Shown: positions 54,636 to 63,645 of the stretch, piece after piece
Numbering within the stretch: the stretch's first letter is position 1
How the letters are laid out: every line of letters begins with the position of its first letter
Assembly: GCA_022410635.1 (NCBI GenBank)
Contig: JAJVDF010000139.1
Location: forward strand, 1,978,057 to 2,042,056
DNA: 64,000 bases
DNA from: Tretioscincus oriximinensis
Taxonomy: Eukaryota > Chordata > Lepidosauria > Squamata > Gymnophthalmidae
Reading direction: 5' to 3'
Made by a program: the position numbers and the translations under genes
Notes under the pieces: generated by a model
Seen by the model: only the letters and a program-made list of their open reading frames with translations
Told to the model about the DNA's origin: nothing
The model's database searches: none

Positions 54636-55375
54636 TGTGGCGTCCTCCATTTTAGAGGTTTGTGTTTCTTTTATTTACTTACCAGATATCCCAGAGGGAG
54701 GGGGGAAGAGCAGGCCTGGGCAGGGGCGTGGCTTCCTGGTTCCCTGTTTGGGAGGGGGGCATGGCTGGAGGAGCCAGCCAATGGGGCCTCGAGTAGCCGG
54801 CTGGTCAGCACATAAAAAGGAAGCTGACCAGGGCTAGGGGCCTTTCTGTCAGAGAGACTTGTGGTGTAGCAAGTGGACAGAGGGGTCCGCTTCTGATCTG
54901 CCTCAGAGGGAGGGGGTGGAAGTGTACGGTGGCCTGAAGGAGTCAAAGTTGAGGCTTGACTTGGGGCTGGAACAAATAAAGGGACACAGGGCATGTCTCT
55001 TTAAGGATCTGGAAACTAATGTTGCACTTGCTTGGTGTGTGTCCTTGAGTTAGGCTTACTTTATAAAAGCCGAAGCCTTATTATTATAATCTTCTCTCTT
55101 TTCCTTATTTGTGAATAATAAACTTGTTATTTGTTTCATTTCAAACATCTCTTTCTTTTATTTCTGTAACAACAATAAGTATAAGCACACTACTGGTGGG
55201 GGCTGTGAATAAAGCCCTCACCTTGAGGTAAACACTGAGGCCTTGTGTAGGCCTGAGGAAATTACTGTTACTCCAAGCAGTCGTGGGTGCTGGCTTGGGC
55301 AACAGGGTGGATATTGTGGCACCCCTAACTGTGAGGGTCATCGAATAGTAGGGCCCTCAGGTAGGGGTCGCCACA
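54636..55375 (+). mobile_element. Solo LTR of an endogenous retrovirus or LTR retrotransposon, 740 bp
   Basis: It starts TGTGGCG and ends CGCCACA, a perfect 7 bp terminal inverted repeat. GGGGC flanks both ends (54631-54635 and 55376-55380), an exact 5 bp target duplication. Inside lie a TATA-like CATAAAAAGG (54811) and AATAAA at 54975 and 55117. Their order supports plus orientation with U3, R and U5. No internal gag, pol or env sequence is present, so it is the product of recombination between two LTRs. Host sequence on the two sides belongs to one L2-like repeat. Confidence 0.9.
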
Positions 55376-55380
55376 GGGGC

Positions 55381-55540
55381 AACCACTGAGAAAGTCCTGC
55401 TCTGAGTTCTCACTCCTTTTGCTGTTGAGAGGGTGGTACAACCAGTAGGTCCTTCCCTGCAGATCTTAAGGAATGGGCAGGTTGATATGGGAGAACTCCC
55501 TTTAGATATTTGGGGCCCTAAATGTGGAATACAAATGAAG
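55381..55540 (-). repeat. L2-like LINE fragment, continues across solo LTR
   Basis: GCAACCACTGAGAAAGTCC, TGAGAGGGTGGTACAACC-like sequence and ATCTTAAGGAATGGGCAGG resemble an old L2-type repeat that begins before the LTR near 54612. Orientation is uncertain. Confidence 0.45.
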
Positions 55541-55554
55541 ATAGTCAAATAAAT

Positions 55555-55835
55555 AAACACCATCCCTCTCAACAGCAGGTGGAGTGGGAACCCAGGCAGA
55601 GCCTTCTTGGTGGTTGTCCCCAAACTATGGAATAAACTCCCCCTCAAGTCACCATCACTGCATTCTTTCAGAAGACCTCTTTAACCTGGCACTTGGTTGA
55701 AGAAATGCAGTTTTCCTTCCTATCTTCAGATTACTGTTTTAATATGCCAAATTTGTGTTTTTGTTTACAATGTTGACTGCCCTGAGACCTTCAGGTACAG
55801 GGCAGGGTTTGAATACAAATAAAAACATTAAAAGA
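55555..55835 (+). repeat. L2-like LINE 3' end
   Basis: TGTCCCCAAACTATGGAATA, AACTCCCCCTCAAGTCACC, AGAAGACCTCTTTAACCTGG and CCTGAGACCTTCAGGTACAG, GGCAGGGTTTGAATAC. The last ORF2 codons and tail are recognisable. Confidence 0.6.
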
Positions 55836-56714
55836 ATAAAAAAAATTGGCAAAGCATTTTGCAGCTTTGATGGATGTGAAAAAGTGTTTACCCCCGGCNT
55901 TAGAAGCTGTACCTGGTGAAAAGTCCTCTTTTCTATATCCATTAAAGTTGGCAAGTCCTATCCTGGTTTATATGCAGTAACTCTAAACAGAAATGCTGGA
56001 GGCATGTATCATAAACTAGTAAGATTGCATTATGAAAAGGAGGCATAAAAGTGAGAGATTTAGTTTCTCGTGCTTAAGGAACACAATTGCTGCCCCTTCT
56101 CTGTGGTTGTTCCCTTCATAGCTAATTTAAATTCCTGGTAGATTCCCATATGCTTTCTACAGGGTAGCAAGTCCCAGGGTATTCCTGATTTCCATACAGC
56201 AGCTGTACTGTAAGCCTTTCTTCAAGGCAGAAAAAATACATGCACAACTCATGCTTTCCTACAGTGTGGATCTCCCATGAATTTCCTGAGTTTTGGAATA
56301 CTCCCCTATCTTCAGCTTTTGCAAGACCTGTACAATTGCACTTTAATGGTACTGTTCCACTACAAGTGTTTAGAAGATGGTACTCTAAACTAGCGGGTCT
56401 CCCATATTTTAACTTCAGCTTTTATTGTAAGATCAGATAACAAACAGCACTTTCTAAGTAACAACTCATTAATCAGAGAAATGATCTTTGCTGGGGTATA
56501 GATAATTTACTTAATTTGGGCCCGTTGTGTCCTGCTGCTCAACTTGTGCCAAGATTAAATTCTTCCTTGCTTAGGTGATAAATAGCAACTAGCGTTTNAC
56601 TAATAGTATAGATGCTGTTTAAGAAAAAAAAACAGCCTGGAACATTCAAAACAAAACAGGCAGGTAATTGAGGCAGGACACATAAAAATATCACTTTCTG
56701 CACTAGGCTGTATT
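55836..56714. other. Unique sequence
   Basis: No gene or repeat recognised. Confidence 0.4.
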
Positions 56715-56785
56715 TTGGGGTTTAGCTTGGAATAGGGGCCTGTTAGCCCCGTGCTAGTCTAGGCTATGGCAGGCTCCCTGTTGCA
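56715..56785. mobile_element. MITE M2 fragment
   Basis: TTGGAATAGGGGCCTGTTAG, GTCTAGGCTATGGCAGGCTC and CTGTTGCAG. Confidence 0.45.
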
Positions 56786-56831
56786 GAAAGGATGTTGGTG
56801 CATCTTTTTAAAAGTAAAACACAACACACAC

Positions 56832-57136
56832 AAAAAAGAGACAAATTATTTTCTCTATCACATAACACTAGGACGAGGGGACAATTCTTAAAACTGGTGA
56901 GAAGAGTTAGGACAGCTAAAGGAAAGTATCTTTTCACCCAGAGGGTCATCAGTCTGCAGGACTTACTTTCTGAAGAGGTGGTGGTAGCTAGGAGCCTGGA
57001 TAGCTTTAAGAGAGGATTAGACAAGTTCATGGAAGCCAAGGGTTAAACAGCCACTAGGATGTATCTCCAGGATGGAGCAACAGACAGGATTCCTGAAATA
57101 CCAGTTGCAGGGAGTTGAGATCAGGTGGGAGTTTTG
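56832..57136 (+). mobile_element. CR1-type LINE, decayed ORF2 end and 3' region
   Basis: TTTTCTCTATCACATAACAC, TTTCACCCAGAGGGTCATCA, TGAAGAGGTGGTGGTAGC and CTCCAGGATGGAGCAACAGA follow the CR1 order. It is cut by a SINE-B at about 57137. Confidence 0.86.
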
Positions 57137-57355
57137 TCTTCGGGTTTCGAAGCCCTGTGTGGGACGTGGGGAGGGGTGAGCACCTTCCACTAGCCTGTAG
57201 CTATAGCCAACCCAGCTATTAGAAAGNAAGAATTGCAAGAAATTGCAACGACTGCAAGTAGATACATGGGAACCACCACAGCCTGGTGGGGAAGATAGAA
57301 TGTCAGCCTTCAGGTGAAAAATACTCTTGTAAGCCGCTTTGAGTCCCTTTGCGTC
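57137..57355 (+). repeat. SINE-B, subfamily 1, head-truncated
   Basis: GTTTCGAAGCCCTGTGTGGG, GAGCACCTTCCACTAGCC, GAATTGCAAGAAATTGCAAC, ACATGGGAACCACCACAGC and CTTGTAAGCCGCTTTGAG. Confidence 0.83.
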
Positions 57356-57929
57356 CCTCTCCCCCTACCCATCCAAGCATACAAAATTGTGNGTGTAATG
57401 GCAACCAGGCAGCATAATAATGGCCAAGCAGCACAGCAATTTGCCAGCACAGCTACAGGCCTTGCCCCCAGAAGCAGGTTTTGGCCCAGTAACAGGTCTT
57501 GTGCCCTCCCCCCACCCCCCAAACAAGGAAAAAAACCCAGCAGCCACCTTCACAACCCCCAAGCCAGGGAATCCTAGTGGTTCTGCAGGGAACATGCTGT
57601 GAGCTAGATCAAATGGTTCCTTCAGGAGCATGCTGTGGGCCAGGACAAATGGCTTTGCAGGCCAAGGCCAACCTGCAGGCCTTAGGTTTCCCACCCTTAC
57701 TCTATACAGAAGCACTCTCAGGTGGAAATAAAACAGTATTTGTTTTATTGTTACATAGCTTCACTGTGGCATTCTCAAACTGCATCCACACATGTGACAA
57801 TGCATAAATCAGGTTGGAGATGGTTAAAATGTGGATGCTGCATGTTCCCATCCCATCTCTAATCCATACTAAAAGCCTTGGGAAGTGTGTTTTCTGCCCT
57901 ATAGCATGAATTTGACCGCATAGTCAAAT
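57356..57929. other. Unique GC-richer sequence
   Basis: No gene supported. Frames of 60-116 codons on both strands around 57310-57807 have no known domain. Confidence 0.4.
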
Positions 57930-58203
57930 GAGGAGGAAATGAAGAANAGGGAGAAGTAAAAAAGAAGAAAGAAGAGGTGGAGGAAAGGAAGGAAAGGAAG
58001 GAAAAAAGAAGAGGAAGAAGAAAAAAGGAAGGGAAAAAGAATAAAAAAAAGTGGAAGGAGGAGGAGGAAAGGAAGAATGAAAAAAAGAAGAAAAGGAGGA
58101 AAAGAAGAGGAAGTACAGGAAAGGAAAGAAGAGGAAGAGGAGGAAGAAGAGAAGGGGAGAAGGAGGAAGAGGAGTAAAGAGAAGAAGGAAGAGGAGGAGG
58201 TTT
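57930..58203 (+). repeat. Polypurine tract, about 270 bp
   Basis: Almost uninterrupted A/G (GGA, GAA, AAAAAG units), with very few pyrimidines over the whole stretch. The open frame through it is low-complexity. Confidence 0.92.
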
Positions 58204-58329
58204 CAGTTACTTTTATTTAATTTCTGATATTTACTTTATTTCCCCATTCTTCTCCTGCCTTTGATGTAGTCACAGGGTCTAGAAAGCCTTGTTCCAGCTG
58301 CATTCCATGAAACTTAACTTCTTGAAGTT
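58204..58329. other. Unique sequence
   Basis: No gene or repeat recognised. Confidence 0.4.
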
Positions 58330-58800
58330 TGATGCTGCACAGTTATTTAGCCTTTCAAATTATAAACTCAGCTACTGTGAAATGATTTAGATAAGGAACC
58401 CTGATCTATTATAAGCAAATAAGGCACGCATAAATCTATTTGAGCCACTCAAACGGCACTTAAGGCAATGGAGATGGGCAAATTACATTGCAAACTCAAT
58501 CAGTAGAGAAAGATGAGCTAGAAGATGATTAAATATTGCAGATAAATAGTTTTAGTAAAATTAGCTGCCCCTTTCTTCATCCCTATCACTCCTTCCCATT
58601 GCTCTAATTGGGTTACCAGAATGCTCCATTCAAATTAGGTTAAGACTCAAGGATACTTGTTCAAATGAGAGGGCTAAGTACTTATTGCATTCTTTTAATT
58701 TAGAGGAAGTGTCATTTCAAGAACTGATACAATTATATTGTCCTAAGCATAAGCTTTGTCAAAAAGGCTTCGGTTAGCATTTCTAAGATCAGAAAGTTCA
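58330..58800. other. Repeat-poor island, candidate conserved noncoding element
   Basis: GCTACTGTGAAATGATTTAG, GGCAAATTACATTGCAAAC, GATGATTAAATATTGCAGA, GCTCTAATTGGGTTACCAG and TTCTTTTAATTTAGAGG lie in 470 repeat-free bases. TAAT cores and CTAATTGG are frequent. It lies about 1.5 kb beyond the MTX2 polyadenylation site. Confidence 0.35.
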
Positions 58801-59085
58801 TTTTGAAATGTACCCAAACTGCAGCACATCACCCAGTCTGAAGGCTCTATTGAATTGTACTGTCAGCATCTTGGAGCAGCAAGATTATCAATTTCTTGTG
58901 CCAATAACAGCTAGGACTATAATCTTTAATCAGTGCAAGCAGTTGCCTAAAAGATTAAGCTGTAATCTGAACAAATCAGCCAATGGATCAGGTTCTTATT
59001 TGAACTGCAGAAAAACGCCCTTGGGGCTTCTGGCTTTCCTCCTTCTGTCTCCTGTCTTATCTTCCTCCCTTCCACTCTGGAGCCT

Positions 59086-59312
59086 GCCAAGGTTCCGAGC
59101 CTTGTCACTGGTCTCTGCTAACTTCCAAATTTCCAAGCCCTGTCAGTGGTCTCTGATAACTGCCAATGTTCTGGACATTGTCATTGGTCTCTGGTGGATG
59201 CCAAAGTTCTGAGCCCTGTCACTGATCTCTAGAGGCAGCCAAAGTCCCAAACTCTGCATTACTCCCTGGAGGCTTCTAAAATTTCAAACCCTGTCATTGT
59301 ACCTCGTAATGT
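59086..59312 (+). repeat. 38 bp minisatellite, about six units
   Basis: Units start at 59086, 59124, 59162, 59200, 59238 and 59275. Each has a GCCAAxGTTCxGAGCC start, a CTGTCACTGG centre and a TCTCT-type end. Spacing is 38 bases for the first four units and 37 for the fifth. The units have diverged by substitutions. Confidence 0.85.
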
Positions 59313-59359
59313 TGGACTCCTTGCTATACATTTTATTATATGTATAGGCTTGTTTGTTT

Positions 59360-59680
59360 AAGAACATAAGAAGAGCCATACTGGATCAGGCCACAGCCCA
59401 TCTAGTCCAGCATTCTGACCCACACAGAGGCCCACCAGATGTACATGGGCAGTCTGAACAGAGGAAAGCAAAATATGCCCCTGTTCATGACTCCCTGCAA
59501 ATGGTATTTCAAGAGTCCTGCCCGTTGCTCCATCCCGGAGGCTACATCCAGACAACTATCTTAGTATCCATTTATACCCTTAGTGTCCATAAACCTGTCT
59601 AGTCCTGTCTTGAAACTATCCAAGCTGTTAGCTACCACTACCTCTTCAGGAAGTAAATTCCACAGCCCGATGACCTGTTT
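59360..59680 (-). mobile_element. CR1-type LINE, 3' end
   Basis: AGAACATAAGAAGAGCCATA, CCCATCTAGTCCAGCATTC, CGGAGGCTACATCCAGACAA and TTAGCTACCACTACCTCTTC are near identical to the 40780-41510 copy until it ends at about 59680. Confidence 0.9.
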
Positions 59681-59773
59681 GTTTACAGTGTTCCAATACA
59701 AAAAGAGTAAATCAACAAATTATTCATTGGATCTAGAGGCAAAAAAATTCTTCATCTCAATGATGAATACCCA

Positions 59774-60178
59774 GGCTGCATTCACACGGGGGTGAAAAAT
59801 GCAGTTTTGAGAAATGCGAAGTGAATTCAATACTTTCCACCATTTTCTTTTGTTTCCAGCTCCATTGTATCGTTCGCACAATAATCGCACTGCCNGGGGT
59901 TAATGGCTACATTACCAGGACTTCCTACCAATGGCCGATGGTTGCTCTGTGCACAAGGTGCCCGGATCGACAGCAGCAGTCACACAAAGTCGCTCCCACT
60001 ACGGGCAAATCATAGCATGGTTAGCCCGAATTGGGGGAAACTGCACCTATGTCACTTTTGAGGNGGAATGCCATGTGGTTTTGGAAATGACATATCGCAA
60101 ACGTGCACTCCCTGTGGATTATAGGAGAACTGCATGCACCCAGCACAAGACCACACAGCTTTCACTCACCCTTGTAAG
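59774..60178 (-). mobile_element. Non-autonomous DNA transposon G, copy 2
   Basis: It is the reverse of the copy at 34817-35371: GGCTGCATTCACACGGGGGT at this end, with GTGAATTCAATAC, then GGATTATAGGAGAACTGCAT and CCACACAGCTTTCACTCACC. The other terminus is lost. It stops just over 100 bases before the MTX2 polyadenylation signal. Confidence 0.6.
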
Positions 60179-60284
60179 AATATTAGTTTTATTCATCCTG
60201 AAGAACACTGGGCCAACTGTGGTAATAAGTTGAGGATAACGGGGAACACTTAAGGCTTCATTAAAGAAACACAGAAAAATATTA

Positions 60285-60588
60285 GCAGAATTTCCATACG
60301 TTTTTATTTGTTTTTGATACGACTCTGAAGTAGTGCAGTTCCAAGGACACTTCTGATTAACATTAAACTGGCATGCCAAGCTATTACAACGAAACCAGTA
60401 CTTCCAATTTAAAAGACAACAGGTCTGAAAAATTAGTCACAAACACATTTTCTCAAAACTAGAAGATCATTTGGCAGTTTTCAAACAAAAAGTGTGCAAT
60501 TGAGTCTGGATTCGAAAGCCACTCCTAGCTTCTTTTAAATAATATAAAAATCAACGATCCATTTCACACTGCTACCAAGACAAAGCAT
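60285..60588 (-). other. MTX2: MTX2 3' untranslated region (inferred)
   Basis: About 300 bases follow the MTX2 stop on the minus strand with no recognisable repeat and moderate AT content. They end shortly after a canonical AATAAA and just before a T/GT-rich stretch (TTTTTCTGTGTTTC on the minus strand, about 60265-60280), as expected of a cleavage and polyadenylation site. The exact cleavage position is inferred. Confidence 0.7.
60303..60308 (-). promoter_or_regulatory. MTX2: MTX2 polyadenylation signal AATAAA
   Basis: A canonical AATAAA hexamer on the minus strand (context CAAATAAAAACG) lies 281 bases downstream of the MTX2 stop codon. A T/GT-rich downstream element follows within 40 bases. 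It is the first good signal after the stop codon, so it is the likely mRNA end. Confidence 0.75.
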
Positions 60589-60799
60589 TCAGCTCATCAA
60601 AGCTTGTCTTACTGTTGGGGCTGTAACACTTGGTTGGTTTTCTTTATTATGTCCCTCGAAGTAATGCTGCTCTATTCTTCTGCAAAAGGCAATGAGGTTA
60701 CTGTAGCTTTTCACTTTTTCAGATAGTTCGTCGCTGATCAGCTGGGTAGTAAGTATTGTGAAGAGATGCCCAAAAACCAGAGCGTCTAATTCAGTCGGC
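60589..60799 (-). CDS. MTX2: Metaxin-2, terminal coding exon with stop codon
   Basis: The minus-strand acceptor CTCTCTTAG ends at 60800. The first base of the exon (G, 60799) completes the lysine codon left open by the upstream exon. The frame then runs 69 residues to TGA (60589-60591). It begins [12 protein letters not shown] and continues through [27 protein letters not shown] and IEQHYF, which is the C-terminal GST-like helix region of metaxin-2. Metaxin-1 and metaxin-3 differ clearly here, so MTX2 is the paralogue. After HYF the tail runs 22 more residues (starting EGHNKENQP, ending RQALMS). As I recall it, the mammalian protein stops about nine residues after HYF, so this tail is longer and unlike it. 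No frameshift or internal stop is seen. Together with the 62750-62826 exon this is the 3' end of a functional-looking gene. Confidence 0.93.
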
Positions 60800-61138
60800 C
60801 TAAGAGAGACAAAAGGGAAACTGGTATTCTGAGAAGAAGCAGACCAGCTCTGTCATATCATACTGTATAAGATCAGCAGAACTCTTTATACAGACGATAA
60901 ACTCTGCTATACAGTCACTATGAAGAAGCAAAGCCTGCCAGAAATACTTTTGCGTGCATTCGCTTTCAACCAGCATTTTGGAGATTTTGTCACTTAAAAC
61001 TCTTAATATTCCAAAGACAGAAGTTTAGCTATTGTTGTTATTCTCATTTTCGCTGTTGCAAAATTTACCAGGAAAGTAAAACACACAAGAAAGCAAGATT
61101 TCTTGCAAACATGGTTCCAGGTGAAGTAGCATGTACTG

Positions 61139-61394
61139 GGGAATTTATTTATTTATACTTATATCCCACCCTATACCCGAAGGTCTCAGGGTGGCCAACT
61201 ATGGGGGGGGGGGGTGTGCACATAGCTTTTGTTGCTTTCTCCACAACATACACCCTGTGAAGTAGGTGGGGCTGAGAAAGAACTTTGATTGGCCCAAGAT
61301 CACCCAGCTGGCTTCCTGCAGGAGTGTGGAATCGAACCAGTGACTATCAGATAAGAGTCCAATGCTCTCACCACTACTCCAAACTGGCTCTCAA
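61139..61394 (-). repeat. SINE-A, full length, in MTX2 intron
   Basis: On the plus strand: TTTATTTATACTTATATCCC, ACCCTATACCCGAAGGTCTC, CACAACATACACCCTGTG, AAGATCACCCAGCTGGCTTC, GGAATCGAACCAGTGACTA and CCACTACTCCAAACTGGCTC. It has the same orientation as MTX2. Confidence 0.88.
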
Positions 61395-61404
61395 TTTGTT
61401 TCCT

Positions 61405-61500
61405 CTGATTAGGGAATCCAGCAGTGGTAGTGTTGGGAAGGTCCAATATTATGCTTTTTACCCTCTAGTCCTTTTGTCTGATTTCCCTTCTTTGGGTCAT
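61405..61500 (+). repeat. Dispersed repeat fragment in MTX2 intron
   Basis: It matches 21060-21135, as described there. The family is unknown. Confidence 0.5.
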
Positions 61501-62749
61501 AACAGAGCTATATAGACAATACTGTGAGACCTACCAACCTCCAAACCTGCCTTGCACTTCTTTCAGTAAAGCAGGGCATGGAAAAGCTGTTTTCCCTGTT
61601 ATATTTAGGCAGGAAAATAAAGCATTTGTTAACTAAAAATCTAGCAGCTTCAAACCTCAAAGATTTTAAACTGAAGCTTTTTTTCTCTTTGTATTTATCT
61701 GCCTGTCTGGTAACCAAGGGCGGGGGGAATAGAAGGGAGATCAGCCAATGGCAGAAGAGAAATAGGGTTTCTTGGAAGCTGAGGCTCCCAGACCTTCATG
61801 GAATCTGTAGGCAGAATCTAAGAGGAAGAGAATGTGGTTAGGTGTGGAGAAGGGTCTTGATTTTAGGCTACAAATGGATGAGCAAATAGATAGCGTTTTA
61901 GGTGCCTGCCATGAATAGGCAAAATAAAACTGTACACATACACAGTTGTTAGTGGCAATGGCTAAAAGGAAAATAAGAACAGGACATTCAAAAACAGTAC
62001 TACTGCCCTGTGGATCAATTACAGTATGACTCGCTGAATGAAAAAAAGATTAAGATATGGGGGAGAAAAGCCAAACTGAATAATGGAAATTGAAGATTGA
62101 TGTTGATTTGGAAGAAATAGAAAACCTGCACAAAGCGATTAAAAAGTGATGAAGTGGATTAAAGGAAGAACAATCTTCTTGGCAGGGTTAAGGGGGTCCC
62201 AGAAGGTTTTATTGGTTTTCTTTTGTCATGCAGTGTTTTGTTTAAATATCCACCTGTCGTCTCACCAAGGCATCTTTTTTATGGCTCATCTCTGTGGATA
62301 TCTGTTGCTTGGCATTGGGGGGAGGGGCAGAATTATCAAACGNCACAACCAACGGGGGATGGGGGTTGTGGTTCTCTTGGAGGGGGGGCAGGGGTGTTGC
62401 TGTGTCCAGCATTACAAGTTGTCCCATTCCTCCATAAGGACCATTCACCACAGTTTAGCACCTTTGACTCAGCAAAACCTCTCTTATTAATGGTCTCTAT
62501 TGTACTGTACATTCAAAACATTTTCTTAATTAAAAAAAAGGATGTGAGGACACACTACTGTTCAACAAGGTCACTATCCAAGACATGATGGGACCTGTCT
62601 TACTTGCTTGTGAATTAGGCTGGGTTAGGCGTGGGCAGAAGAAAAGATTTGGTAAAGATAAGCAGAGGGAAGAGTCAGATTTCCTAGACAGCTTAATGTA
62701 CCACAAAAATCACTAACTCAGGGCTAATGTAAGTAAAAGAGCCACTTAC

Positions 62750-62826
62750 TTCTTATTGAAGAAATACATCTGCGTTCCAAGCCTTTGGGAAAGTGCCTGA
62801 CAACACTGATCTACATCTTCCAACAC
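62750..62826 (-). CDS. MTX2: Metaxin-2, penultimate coding exon
   Basis: This 77 bp exon is read on the minus strand. It is preceded by a pyrimidine-rich acceptor (TTCTGTTTTAG) and followed by a consensus donor (GTAAGT). It starts in phase 0, ends two bases into a codon and encodes VLEDVDQCCQALSQRLGTQ followed by MYFFNK. I recognise this as the GST-C-like part of metaxin-2: vertebrate MTX2 has an almost identical stretch just before the [12 protein letters not shown] motif, which is exactly where the next exon begins. Metaxin-2 sits on the cytosolic face of the mitochondrial outer membrane, binds metaxin-1 and works with the SAM complex in beta-barrel import. The earlier exons (N-terminal thioredoxin-like half) are not in the window and must lie beyond 64000. 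Identification is from remembered family sequence; the splice phase match is seen directly. Confidence 0.93.
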
Positions 62827-63050
62827 CTAAAACAGAAATCAGAAAGGGAGAATGCAGCATAGGTTACACCCACCAATCAATGCTGTTGTCTCTTAAGACT
62901 CTCCTTGATGGAATGATTTGGATTGTATAGGGAAAATTTGCATATTGTTTAGTGGAATGATAATCAAATCAGCCCCAATTAAGGGAAGAGTTAATAATAC
63001 CATATTCATTCATTCATTTATTTACTAACTAGTGGAATTAGCTCATTGCA
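62827..63050. other. MTX2 intron sequence upstream of penultimate exon
   Basis: The polypyrimidine-acceptor region is followed by unique sequence and a short ATTCATTCATTTATTT run at 63006-63022. No further MTX2 exon is visible between here and 64000. Confidence 0.5.
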
Positions 63051-63175
63051 TAGACTGAGCAGATTTGTTGAGATTCAACCTGGGGTAATTAATATTCATA
63101 CTAATTTNCATATTTATGAATATGCAAATCATCCACAAACGTGCATACTCGCTCGAGAAATCTGTGAAGCTCCTC
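63051..63175 (-). mobile_element. Truncated hAT-type MITE (family M1)
   Basis: It begins TAGACTGAGCAGATTT and continues with GGGGTAATTAATATTCAT and CATATTTATGAATATGC. This is the reverse complement of the right part of the long M1 copies at 30813-31159 and 52598-53168. The Penelope-like element starts where M1 similarity stops, which suggests insertion into it or a deletion junction. Confidence 0.7.
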
Positions 63176-63645
63176 CTAGAACTCCTAGTACAAGAACTCA
63201 CACAAAGAACACAGGACACGGAGGGAGAAATGGGAACTAGACCCTGCCACAAACCCAGATGTCAACTCTGCTCACACATCCACCCTGGCAATGTCATCAC
63301 GGGACCTGATAACACCACCCACAATATTAGAGGGACTTTTACATGCTCATCTTCTAATGTGGTGTATTCCATTTTCTGCCAACAATGCCCCTCTACACTC
63401 TACATTGGGCAAACAGGACAATCCCTTCGCCAGAGAATAAATGGACACAGAAACCAGTCGCTGAACATTTCAACCTTTCAGGACATTCTATCTCAGACCT
63501 CAGGACTGCAGTCCTTGAACAAAGAAAGTACAAAGGAAGATTTGAAAGAGAAGCAGCAGATCTTGAATACATTCATAAGTTCCAGGCCATCAACAAAGGA
63601 CTTAACAGAGATAATGGTTTCCTGGCCAACTATACATTTTTATGA
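63176..63645 (+). pseudogene. Penelope-like element, broken GIY-YIG endonuclease region
   Basis: One plus-strand frame shows a cysteine cluster (CHKPRCQLC), then FTCSSSNVVYSIFC and LYIGQTGQSLRQR. This is the layout of the Cys-rich segment and GIY-YIG nuclease of Penelope-like retroelements, with VVYSI and LYIG as the two signature strands. Near 63450 the homology jumps to another frame, which continues PVAEHFNLSGHS and ends ANYTFL at 63645. The copy is therefore frameshifted and dead. The reverse transcriptase domain that normally precedes the nuclease is absent: the homology starts at about 63176, directly after a truncated hAT-type element. The copy is on the strand opposite to MTX2 and lies upstream of the 62750-62826 exon, in another MTX2 intron. 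Family assignment is from recognised motifs. Confidence 0.82.

Larger units (their letters stand above)
60800..62749 (-). other. MTX2: MTX2 last intron
   Basis: This 1950 bp intron is bounded by GTAAGT (from 62749) and TCTCTTAG (to 60800). It contains a SINE-A copy (61139-61394), a short repeat fragment also seen near 21060 (61405-61500), and otherwise unique sequence. One N lies at 62343. The open frames inside it do not look coding. Confidence 0.85.

Noticed and set aside
57977..58177. Lys/Glu-rich frame of 66 codons
   Set aside because: It is the translation of a polypurine repeat and has no gene context.
58808..59212. 134-codon plus-strand frame
   Set aside because: It runs into the 38 bp minisatellite and lacks splice or domain support.
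59086..59312. CRISPR-like array
   Set aside because: Units are contiguous diverged tandem repeats with no spacers, in a vertebrate genome.
1..60280. A previously undescribed multi-gene system
   Set aside because: No cluster of related coding genes exists here; coding-like frames trace to repeats or chance.
60589..60799. Assignment to metaxin-1 or metaxin-3
   Set aside because: The [11 protein letters not shown] and IEQHYF wording is specific to metaxin-2 among the paralogues I know.
63051..63645. A single intact retroelement protein of 179 residues
   Set aside because: Its first part is translated M1 transposon, and the real homology changes frame near 63450.
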